A stretch of DNA of 13,202 bases from an uncultured Spirochaetaceae bacterium (GCA_937875245.1 CALNCH010000212.1:1-13202), one strand, 5' to 3'. Shown: positions 1-7,405, counted from the first letter of the stretch. Notes: generated by a model not told the origin, from the letters alone. Numbers and translations are program-made.

Positions 1-843
1 CATTTCAATTAACAGAGAATGGGGTACACGTCCATCAATAATATGAGTCCGTGGAACACCACCATTTAAGGCTTCCAAACAACACTCAATTTTCGGTATC
101 ATACCAGAGGAAATGACTCCTGTGGCAATCAAAGAAGGAATTGCTTCTCGAGGGATTTGTTTAATTAAACTAGTAGGATCATCCAACTTTCGCAATACTC
201 CAGGTACATTTGTCAACTGAACAAATTTTTCTGCTTGTAGAGCTACTGCAATTTTGGCAGCTGCAGTATCAGCATTAATATTATATCGGTTCATATCTCC
301 CGTTTCTCCCAAGGCTACAGTGGATATTACGGGAATAAAACCTTGATTCAGTAAAGATACAAGGATTTCAGGATGTACTTCGGTAACCTCTCCTACAAAT
401 CCTAAATCTTCACCATCTGTATTAATTTTTTTTGCTCGTAACAAGCCTGAATCAACCCCACATAAACCAACCGCTTTACCACCCTGCTGAAGCAAAATAC
501 CAACAATATCTTTATTAAGCTTTCCCGCTAATACCATTTGTACAATTTCCATAGTTTCAAAATCTGTGTAACGTAAACCGTTTACAAACCGAGACTCTTT
601 ACCTACTCTCTCCAACATTGTATTTATTTCTGGACCACCTCCGTGAACCAAAACAACATGAACACCAATGGTATTCAGTAAAACAATATCTTCCATAACG
701 GCAGCTTTTAACTCTTCGTTTAACATGGCATTTCCACCATATTTAACCACCACAACTTTCCCTACCCATTGCTTAAAATAGGGTAAAGCTTGAACTAATA
801 CTTCTGCCCAATCTTCATTTTCCATTTGTTTTTTTGAACTCAC
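1..843 (-). CDS. argB: acetylglutamate kinase ArgB (3' end cut by the window)
   Basis: ArgB phosphorylates N-acetyl-L-glutamate with ATP, the second step of arginine synthesis, in the cytoplasm. I read 281 codons open to the left edge. Visible family motifs are KYGGNAM (residues 34-40), the glycine-rich HGGGPEI (67-73), NINADTAA and TNVPGV. The frame ends at HSLLIEM, so probably only the last 10-15 residues are missing. The start is the GTG at 843: GGAGA lies 9 nt upstream at 853-857, and the codon overlaps the argJ stop as GTGA. The in-frame ATG at 825 has no ribosome binding site. About 28 residues precede the kinase core and resemble the N-terminal helix of arginine-inhibited, hexameric acetylglutamate kinases. 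Feedback control by arginine is therefore likely, but this is inferred. It is transcribed behind argJ. Confidence 0.96.
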   Translation of the reverse strand, partial: MSSKKQMENEDWAEVLVQALPYFKQWVGKVVVVKYGGNAMLNEELKAAVMEDIVLLNTIGVHVVLVHGGGPEINTMLERVGKESRFVNGLRYTDFETMEIVQMVLAGKLNKDIVGILLQQGGKAVGLCGVDSGLLRAKKINTDGEDLGFVGEVTEVHPEILVSLLNQGFIPVISTVALGETGDMNRYNINADTAAAKIAVALQAEKFVQLTNVPGVLRKLDDPTSLIKQIPREAIPSLIATGVISSGMIPKIECCLEALNGGVPRTHIIDGRVPHSLLIEM

Positions 844-2044
844 GTTCTATAATCTCCATTAATTTTTACATATTCATAAGTTAAATCGCATCCCCAAGCG
901 GTTCCGATCCCATCTCCATCTTCCATTTCCACTAAAATTTTAGTTTCTTTTTCAGATAAGATGATTTTTGTTTTTTCTTCATCGAAATTCAAAGGAACTC
1001 CATGATCAAAAACTTTTTCAGTTCCTTTACTATTTGTAAAAGAAACAGAAGTCTTTTCTGGGGTAAAAACCTCCCCAGAATAGCCTAACGCGCATAAAAT
1101 TTACCAAAAAACGCAGCTTTTACCAAGCTAGAAGAAATAACAGCTTTTGCAAGATTCCGTCCAGTTTCTACGTCTTTGGCACCAGTAACAGTACACTCTA
1201 TTAAATGTTCAGCACCTTCCCCATCTCCAGCAATTTTTCGTGCCATCTCTGTGTTTACTTGGTTTAAAGCCTCTAAGAAAGTGTAATAGTCCTCATTCGG
1301 TTCAATAATTTCTTTATTTTCTGCCTTTCCATTAGCTAAAATAACTAAGGAATCATTTGTACTAGTATCTCCATCAACTGATACACAATTATAAGTCCCT
1401 GCAATACTGGTTTTAAGTGCTTTTTCCAGCATAGGAGCAGAAATTGCACAATCGGTAGTAATAAAGCCAAGCATAGTTCCTAAATTAATATGAATCATGC
1501 CAGACCCTTTTGCCATAGTACCAATATGCACTTTTTTTCCACCTATGAGGGTTTCAATAGCACATTCTTTATATACCGTATCTGTTGTCATTATAGCGAC
1601 CCGTGCTTTTTCATTTCCTGTAGCACTTAATCCAGAAACAAGTTCTTCCATGTGATTTTCAATAACTTCTACAGGTAACTGCTGTCCGATAACACCAGTT
1701 GAAGCAACTAATACTTCCTCTTCTGCAATTTTTAAAGTCTTTGCCACACTAGCAGACATTCTCAGGGCATTTTCAGCACCTTGCTTTCCAGTACAAGCAT
1801 TTGCGTTTCCAGAGTTTACAATTATGGCCCGGGCTTTTCCCCGGCTTGTACGGCTACGAGTAAGTTTTACAGGTTCAGCTTGAACACGATTTTTGGTATA
1901 AACCCCTGCACAAGTACAGGTTTTCTCTGAATAAATAAGGGCTGTGTCTTCTTTTGTTCTTCCTTCTTTTATGCCAGAAAGAACACCGTTTGCTGTAAAA
2001 CCGGCAGGAGCACATACTCCGCCATCAATAAATTGCATATTCAT
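840..2044 (-). pseudogene. argJ: ArgJ (glutamate N-acetyltransferase), frame broken by an internal deletion
   Basis: ArgJ moves the acetyl group from N-acetylornithine to glutamate and so recycles it in arginine synthesis. The first frame (2044 to 1085) encodes 319 residues with KGSGMIHINLGTML, where Thr190 would be the autoproteolytic nucleophile. It runs normally to KAAFFGK, then reads FYAR and stops. From 1100 another frame resumes as ILCALGYSGEVF and continues for 86 codons to DLTYEYVKINGDYRT and a TGA at 842-840, the usual ArgJ C-terminus. The family normally has Asp-Pro-Asn-Trp-Gly-Arg between these parts. Restoring 19 nt gives 408 codons including the stop, a normal length. Met3 (ATG at 2038) is the better start, because GGAG at 2048-2051 is 9 nt from it and only 3 nt from the first ATG. 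The truncated product would lack about 85 C-terminal residues and is probably inactive. An assembly or read error remains possible. Confidence 0.9.
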
Positions 2045-2054
2045 ACACTCCGGG

Positions 2055-2068
2055 TAAATAAATATTCA
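2055..2068 (-). promoter_or_regulatory. ARG-box-like operator in front of argJ
   Basis: On the minus strand this reads TGAATATTTATTTA, one mismatch from the ArgR operator core TGAAT-WWWW-ATTCA. It lies just downstream of the predicted -10 box and spans the expected transcription start, a position suited to repression. A weaker TGAAT...ATTTA element with a 5-nt centre overlaps the start codons near 2043-2029. No argR gene is in the window, so control by ArgR is inferred from the site and the gene. Confidence 0.5.
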
Positions 2069-2070
2069 TG

Positions 2071-2099
2071 ACTATATCACACTCGTTACTTACAGTCAA
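2071..2099 (-). promoter_or_regulatory. promoter of argJ-argB
   Basis: The minus strand has TTGACT (2099-2094), a 17-nt spacer and TATAGT (2076-2071), a good vegetative promoter match. Transcription should start near 2064, about 20 nt before the argJ start codons. It is back to back with the guaB promoter. Confidence 0.75.
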
Positions 2100-2112
2100 T
2101 AAAGTACATGAA

Positions 2113-2142
2113 TTGACAACTCTTTCATCTATTAGGTATAAT
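2113..2142 (+). promoter_or_regulatory. promoter of guaB
   Basis: TTGACA (2113-2118) and TATAAT (2137-2142), both perfect consensus hexamers, are separated by 18 nt. A 12-bp perfect palindrome, AATTGTACAATT (2140-2151), begins inside the -10 box and may be an operator. The ribosome binding site AGGAG (2175-2179) is 8 nt before the guaB ATG. Confidence 0.85.
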
Positions 2143-2187
2143 TGTACAATTCATCCTTTTCATTATAGACCTACAGGAGATTAGAAA

Positions 2188-3693
2188 ATGGCATATTACT
2201 ATGAGGAACCCTCACACACTTTCGGGGAATATCTGCTAGTCCCAGGTTATTCATCAGCCAAATGCATACCTACAAACGTGAGTCTCAAAACCCCATTGGT
2301 ACGATTTAAAAAGGGAGAAACCCCTGCTCTATCAATGAATATTCCTCTTGTTTCAGCTGTTATGCAGTCTGTTTCAGATGACAAATTAGCTATTGCCTTA
2401 GCAAAAGAAGGAGGAATCTCCTTTATTTATGGTTCACAAAGCATTGAAAAGCAAGCTGGAATGGTCGCTCGAGTAAAAGGGTACAAGGCAGGATTTGTAA
2501 CTTCTGATTCAAATATAAAACCCAATCAAACATTAGTAGAAGCAGTGGCTCTGAAAGATAAAACAGGACACTCTACTATAGCAGTTACAGAAGACGGAAG
2601 TGCTCATGGAAAATTGTTAGGAATAATTACTTCCCGTGATTTTCGTATTTCACACACAAAAGAAGGAGCAACTGTTGCTGACTACATGACTCCTTTTACA
2701 GACCTAATTACTGGTAAAGACGGCATATCATTGCCTGAAGCCAATGAATTAATTTGGAAACACAAGCTTAATTCCCTTCCTGTAATTGATAAAAATAATA
2801 ATTTAGTATCAATGGTTTTTCGAAAAGACTATGCAAGCCATGAAGCTCATCCCTTAGAATTACTGGATTCAAAGCAACGTTATATTGTGGGGGCTGGAAT
2901 TAATACCCGTGACTATATGGATCGTGTTCCAGCTTTAGTCAAAGCAGGTGTTGATGTTTTATGTCTAGATTCTTCAGAAGGATTTTCTGAATGGCAGGCA
3001 GAAGCCTTACGAGAAATTCATACACAGTTAGGAGAAAATATAAAAGTTGGGGCAGGAAACGTTGTTGACCGAGAAGGTTTTATGTTCCTTGCAGAAGCAG
3101 GTGCTGATTTTATTAAAATTGGTATTGGTGGTGGCTCAATTTGTATTACCCGAGAACAAAAGGGTATAGGTCGTGGTCAAGCCACAGCAACTATTGAAGT
3201 AGCAAAAGCTCGAGATGAATATTATGAAAAAACAGGTATTTATATTCCAATTTGTTCTGACGGTGGTATAGTTCACGATTACCACATGACATTAGCCCTC
3301 GCTATGGGAGCAGATTTTATTATGCTAGGACGATATTTTGCCCGTTTCGATGAAAGCCCAACAAATAAATTAATTGTAAATGGTAACTATGTAAAAGAAT
3401 ATTGGGGAGAAGGTTCTAACCGAGCTAGAAACTGGCAGCGATATGACATGGGGGGCTCCTCAAAACTTTCCTTTGAAGAAGGTGTCGATTCTTATGTACC
3501 ATATGCAGGTAGCTTACACGACAACGTTAATATGAGTATGAGTAAGATTCGTCATACCATGTGTAACTGCGGATCATTAACAATTCCAGAATTACAAGAG
3601 AAGGCAAAGATTACCTTAGTTTCCCCAGCTTCTATTTCAGAAGGTTCGGCACACGACGTAATTGTAAACAATACTTCTTTAAGAGCAGAATAG
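2188..3693 (+). CDS. guaB: inosine-5'-monophosphate dehydrogenase
   Basis: GuaB oxidises IMP to XMP with NAD+, the committed step of guanine nucleotide synthesis. The 501-residue protein is a (beta/alpha)8 barrel with a CBS-pair insertion at about residues 100-220. The catalytic loop GIGGGSICITREQKG places the nucleophile at Cys319. Lys310, Arg382, the flap Arg418-Tyr419 (in NWQRYD) and Glu431 are present. This numbering coincides with that of the Tritrichomonas foetus enzyme as I remember it, and much of the C-terminal half looks nearly identical to that protein. The parasite gene is regarded as acquired from bacteria, so this sequence probably belongs to the related bacterial branch. The start is well supported by AGGAG at 8 nt. 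The HAD phosphatase gene follows after 13 nt and is probably co-transcribed. Confidence 0.98.
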   Translation: MAYYYEEPSHTFGEYLLVPGYSSAKCIPTNVSLKTPLVRFKKGETPALSMNIPLVSAVMQSVSDDKLAIALAKEGGISFIYGSQSIEKQAGMVARVKGYKAGFVTSDSNIKPNQTLVEAVALKDKTGHSTIAVTEDGSAHGKLLGIITSRDFRISHTKEGATVADYMTPFTDLITGKDGISLPEANELIWKHKLNSLPVIDKNNNLVSMVFRKDYASHEAHPLELLDSKQRYIVGAGINTRDYMDRVPALVKAGVDVLCLDSSEGFSEWQAEALREIHTQLGENIKVGAGNVVDREGFMFLAEAGADFIKIGIGGGSICITREQKGIGRGQATATIEVAKARDEYYEKTGIYIPICSDGGIVHDYHMTLALAMGADFIMLGRYFARFDESPTNKLIVNGNYVKEYWGEGSNRARNWQRYDMGGSSKLSFEEGVDSYVPYAGSLHDNVNMSMSKIRHTMCNCGSLTIPELQEKAKITLVSPASISEGSAHDVIVNNTSLRAE

Positions 3694-3706
3694 GAAAGAT
3701 AACAAA

Positions 3707-4378
3707 ATGACAGGGATAATACAAAAACAAGAAATTCAGGCTGCCTTTTTTGATTTAGATCATACAATTATAAGTTGTTCATCCGGCACTCAATTTCTTA
3801 TTGAAGCTATTAAAAGAGGAATTATCCCTTTAATTACCTTGGCTTTAGTTCCTACTTTTTTCTTTCGTTACAAATTTCTTCATCCAGATTGGTCTGTTTG
3901 GACTTATAAAGTTCCGGGGATGGATGGAAAATCTAAAGAATTACTTTATGATATAGCTAACTATGTGTATGATAAGAAGATTTCACATACCTATATTCCA
4001 GAAATTATTGAAGAAATTAATAGCTACAAATCTGTGGGAATTCCCGTAGTTATTGCAACCGCTTCTACAGATTTTTTGACTAGACAAGTAATGGAAAAAC
4101 TAGAATTGGAGCCCCTTATCTGTTCTCGTTTGGAGTTTGATGACAAAAATCTAACTACTGGACGTTTTTTAGGAAATCCTGTATTCGGTAAGAAAAAACA
4201 AGAACTAGTTGAAAAACTTGCAGAAAAAGAAGGTTGGGATTTAAGGAAATGTGCATTTTACTCCGACAGTATTCATGATTTACCTATAATGAACTCTTGT
4301 GGCTATCCTGTAGCTACAAACCCAGACACTCGTTTACGAAAATACGCTAAACGTAATAACTGGTCTATTCTCTTGTAA
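3707..4378 (+). CDS. HAD superfamily IB phosphatase (phosphoserine-phosphatase-like)
   Basis: The 223-residue protein has the HAD motifs in order. Motif I is FFDLDHT, with nucleophile Asp16 and acid Asp18. Motif II is IATAS (residues 116-120). A lysine cluster follows at 162-164, and motif IV is YSDSIHDLP with Asp187 and Asp191. The layout, with a helical cap between motifs I and II, fits subfamily IB (PSPase- or CicA-like). A hydrophobic stretch at about 38-53 lies in the cap and may be a membrane contact. The substrate cannot be read from the sequence; phosphoserine, a lysophospholipid or another small phosphomonoester are possible. AGGAAAG (3692-3698) is 8 nt before the ATG and overlaps the guaB stop codon, so it is the second gene of a guaB operon. 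The link to purine metabolism is positional only. Confidence 0.88.
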   Translation: MTGIIQKQEIQAAFFDLDHTIISCSSGTQFLIEAIKRGIIPLITLALVPTFFFRYKFLHPDWSVWTYKVPGMDGKSKELLYDIANYVYDKKISHTYIPEIIEEINSYKSVGIPVVIATASTDFLTRQVMEKLELEPLICSRLEFDDKNLTTGRFLGNPVFGKKKQELVEKLAEKEGWDLRKCAFYSDSIHDLPIMNSCGYPVATNPDTRLRKYAKRNNWSILL

Positions 4379-4387
4379 GTAAAAGAA

Positions 4388-4424
4388 ATTTGGGGCTATT
4401 CCCTACCCCGAGACAACCCCAAAT
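4388..4424 (+). terminator. possible weak terminator after the guaB operon
   Basis: ATTTGGGG (4388-4395) pairs perfectly with CCCCAAAT (4417-4424) across a 21-nt loop that contains another CCCC able to compete. It begins 9 nt after the HAD stop codon. There is no immediate T-run; T-rich sequence begins about 20 nt later. It may work as a processing or pausing hairpin. Confidence 0.4.
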
Positions 4425-4618
4425 CTCCGGAAATACCAATTCCCATTTATTTTTACATTCTTATTATGTATCTCACTTTTTTAATTAACAATGTTCAATT
4501 TTAACACATAAATTTTTGGAAAACAAGCTTTATTTTTTACATAACATACCCTTTTTCGTATTTCTCCTTATTGTTGCTTTTTTTATCGATATCTTGTACC
4601 CTACTTACAGGAGTTTTT

Positions 4619-6322
4619 ATGAAGAAAAATCTTTTTTATTCAACGATGATATTGATGGCTTCCCTTTTGTTTGTTGCATGTGCAGCTAAGGGACCAACCG
4701 GTACTTTCACTGGAACTGCAGATGGTTTTAAAGGTCCTGTAGAAGTAAATGTTACTCTAAACAAGGGTAACATTATGAAAGCAGAATTAGTTTCTTTCCA
4801 AGATTCTGACTTTGCACAACCTGCCGTAGATGCAATTCTTAATCAAGCTGTCCAAACAGGTTCAATCAAAAACTTAGACACAGTTTCTGGTGCAACCTAT
4901 ACTTCGAAAGGTGTGATTAGCGCCCTTGAAGCAGCTATGATAGCCGCTCAAGGAGCTACCACAAAAACAAAGAAAACAGTAACAGATGAAACAACAGATG
5001 TTGTAATCATTGGAGCTGGTGGAGCAGGACTTTCTGCGGCTGTAGAAGCACGCAATAAAGGATCTAAGGTAATTGTTCTGGAAAAAATGGCAATTGCAGG
5101 AGGTAACACGAATTATGCAACTGGTGGGTTAAACGCATCAGAAACATCTGTTCAAAAAACTCTGAAGATTGCTGATTCTAACGAACAATTTTACAAAGAT
5201 ACCATGGAAGGTGGAAAAAATATCAATAATCCTGAATTAGTACGTAACATGGTTGAAAAATCAGCAGAAACGGTAGACTGGTTAACTGGTTTGGGAATGG
5301 ATTTAAGCGATGTAGGAAAGATGGCCGGCTCTACAAACAGTAGAACACACCGTCCTACAGGTGGCGCTGCTATCGGTTCACACTTTACAACGGTAATGGT
5401 AGCCGCTGCTGAAAAAGTTGGTGTTGATATTCGTTATAATAGTAAAGTAACAGGCCTTGTAAACAAGAACGGAACTGTAGCTGGTGTAAAAGTATCAACT
5501 CCAGATGGTGATTATACTATTACTTCAAAAGCAGTTGTTATTGCTACTGGCGGATTCGGTGCAAATCCAGAGCTGATTGTTGCATACAAACCTTCTCTTG
5601 AAGGATTTGGTACTACCAACCATGCTGGAGCTACTGGAGATGCCTTTGCTTGGGTAAAAGAATTCAATGCTTCATTAACCGATATTGAAGAAATTCAAAC
5701 ACACCCAACTGTTGTTCCTGTAAAAAACCTTATGATTACAGAAGCTGTTCGAGGTAATGGTGCTATTATGATTAACAGAGAAGGTAAACGTTTCTGTCAA
5801 GAAATGGCTACTCGTGATGTTATGTCAGAAGCAATCTTAAATCAAACTGGGAAAACAGCATTCTTAATGTTCGATCAGGGTGTAAGAGAATCATTAAAAG
5901 CTATTGAAACATATGCTCAACAAGGTTTATTAACAGAAGGAGCTACTTTAGCAGAATTAGCCACTAAATTAAATATTGATGAGAAGTCTCTGGAAGCAAC
6001 TGTTAATGCATACAATGGTTTTGTTACTGGCAAAAAAGATGCAGATTTTGGACGTGCAGACTTACCACGAAAAATTGCCACAGGACCTTTCTACGCTGTA
6101 GAAGTTGAACCTGCTGTTCATCACACAATGGGTGGATTAACCATTAACGTAAATACTGAAGTATTAGACACTAATGTAAATGCATTTCCTGGCCTTTTTG
6201 CAGCTGGTGAAGTAACCGGTGGAATCCACGGTGCAAACCGTCTTGGTGGAAACGCTGTTGCAGACATTGCGATTTATGGAAAAATTGCAGGAAACAGTGC
6301 TGCTTCTTATGCAAAAAAATAA
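4619..6322 (+). CDS. lipoprotein FMN/FAD fumarate-reductase-like flavoprotein
   Basis: The 567-residue protein starts at ATG 4619, with AGGAG 5 nt upstream; an upstream in-frame TTG at 4571 has no such site. A lipoprotein signal (LLFVAC, lipidated Cys21) places it outside the cytoplasmic membrane. Residues 25-110 form an FMN-binding domain with SGAT (Thr93), the kind of motif to which ApbE attaches FMN covalently. From 126 there is an FAD-binding domain (VVIIGAGGAG) of the flavocytochrome c fumarate reductase family. Residues matching the Shewanella Fcc3 active site are all present with a constant offset of 3: His362, Thr374, Glu375, Arg378, Arg399 (the proton donor), His501 and Arg541. His362 favours fumarate or a similar alkene acid over urocanate, since urocanate reductase has Tyr there as I recall. 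No haem domain is present, so electrons must enter through FMN. The donor and the apbE gene are not in the window. It looks monocistronic. Confidence 0.93.
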   Translation: MKKNLFYSTMILMASLLFVACAAKGPTGTFTGTADGFKGPVEVNVTLNKGNIMKAELVSFQDSDFAQPAVDAILNQAVQTGSIKNLDTVSGATYTSKGVISALEAAMIAAQGATTKTKKTVTDETTDVVIIGAGGAGLSAAVEARNKGSKVIVLEKMAIAGGNTNYATGGLNASETSVQKTLKIADSNEQFYKDTMEGGKNINNPELVRNMVEKSAETVDWLTGLGMDLSDVGKMAGSTNSRTHRPTGGAAIGSHFTTVMVAAAEKVGVDIRYNSKVTGLVNKNGTVAGVKVSTPDGDYTITSKAVVIATGGFGANPELIVAYKPSLEGFGTTNHAGATGDAFAWVKEFNASLTDIEEIQTHPTVVPVKNLMITEAVRGNGAIMINREGKRFCQEMATRDVMSEAILNQTGKTAFLMFDQGVRESLKAIETYAQQGLLTEGATLAELATKLNIDEKSLEATVNAYNGFVTGKKDADFGRADLPRKIATGPFYAVEVEPAVHHTMGGLTINVNTEVLDTNVNAFPGLFAAGEVTGGIHGANRLGGNAVADIAIYGKIAGNSAASYAKK

Positions 6323-6340
6323 GTATTAGCAGATAAAAAT

Positions 6341-6384
6341 TGCACCCCTAAAATTGAACTTTATTGTCCTTTTTTAGGGGTGCA
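6341..6384. terminator. strong hairpin terminator between convergent genes
   Basis: TGCACCCCTAAAA (6341-6353) and TTTTAGGGGTGCA (6372-6384) make a perfect 13-bp stem with an 18-nt loop. It starts 18 nt after the reductase stop codon. Read on the minus strand, the stem is followed by AATTTTTATC, so the intrinsic-terminator signature is better for the PhzF-family gene arriving from the right. On the plus strand no clear T-run follows. Confidence 0.8.
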
Positions 6385-6448
6385 CTTCAAAACAGCTCTT
6401 TTACCTTATGGAATAATGTTACCATCTGTAGAAATAGACAGGCTTTTT

Positions 6449-7398
6449 CTATTGAAGAAAATATCTTCCGTCAACTCGAAGTTTGGCAGAACCACCAAAA
6501 ACAAGTAAGTCGTCTTTTAGATTAACAAATACTTGGTTGTAATTGATGCCCCTAGGTCCTTGTTCAAAATATCCGGGTTGGCCAAACCACAAATGATGTT
6601 TCAGCAAATAATGGGCTAAGGCACAACTACCGCTTCCTGTACCAAGATCTTCTAAGTATCCATATTTAGGCGAAAAAACCCTTGTATGAGCTATGGCTTC
6701 TCTATTTGCGGCTCGTGGTGAAAAAAGCATAATAATATCAATTCCGTTTCTGATACAAAAACCTTTTAACTCGGTAAAATCAGGCTGAATATCAATTAAG
6801 CGATCATATTCTACAATAGGAACAATAAGGGTTCTCAAGCCCCCATTAACTAAAGAAACAGGATACCTGCTATCAAAATCTGAGACATAACAATTCAAAT
6901 AAGAAGCAAGATTAAGGGTATCTACTTTTTCATCAAGAATTAGGACAGAAGGCAACAACATTTCTGTTACAGGAGGGGATGAAATATATAGTATCCCATC
7001 TTTTTCAATCTTGTTTTCACAAATAAGTACCCCTCTTTTATTAGTTGAGAAAACAAAAGAGTCCAAATTTGCTAATTGAGGTATAGATGCTACCAACGCA
7101 TGCATACATGCAACAGTGCTATTGCCACAAAAATCAATTTCACATTCAGGAGAATAATAAGTTAACTTAACAAAGGGTTCTTGTGCATGTAGTTCAATAT
7201 CCGTAATTCCCATAATATACTGGCAAAAAACGACCCCAGAGGCATAACCCTTATGCTCTCGAGCAATTTTCAACATATCAGAGGATGATAAAAAAACATC
7301 TGATGACACAAAAAAACAAGCAGAAGGATTACCAGAAGATGCAAAACTACCAGTTTGAGTAGAAATAAATCGTATTTTTTATAAGTAAAAGACTTCAC
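6449..7398 (-). pseudogene. PhzF-family isomerase-like gene, probable 1-nt frameshift near the 5' end
   Basis: From the GTG at 7309 the frame encodes 286 residues of PhzF fold, with SPECEIDFCG, GLRTLIVPI, RVFSPKYGYLEDLGTGSGS and VFGGSAKLRVDGRYF. The reading frame extends upstream as TGSFASSGNPSACFFV, which matches the conserved GNPAAC region of the family N-terminus, but a TAA at 7381-7379 follows with no normal start codon in between. One frame over, GTG at 7398 reads MKSFTYKKYDLF, the expected N-terminus. Adding one T to the run at 7363-7365 joins the two into 316 residues. Two usual catalytic positions are also changed: Glu to Gly (codon 7237-7235) and the His of CGH to Asn (7123-7121), while the Asp of ED..TGS is kept. 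Family members include diaminopimelate-epimerase-like isomerases of mostly unknown substrate. No ribosome binding site is visible. It is probably a decaying gene; a sequencing error and a shortened functional protein are alternatives. Confidence 0.75.
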
Positions 7399-7405
7399 AA
7401 CACCT

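Noticed and set aside
1085..1105. Programmed ribosomal frameshift in argJ
   Set aside because: There is no slippery heptamer or downstream structure, and slippage would still lack the conserved DPNWGR residues. A deletion explains the data better.
3552..3767. Minus-strand open frame opposite the end of guaB
   Set aside because: It lies antisense to strongly conserved guaB and HAD coding sequence and shows no domain or ribosome binding site.
4571..4618. TTG start extending the reductase N-terminus by 16 residues
   Set aside because: It has no ribosome binding site, and the extension would precede a complete lipoprotein signal that has its own AGGAG and ATG.
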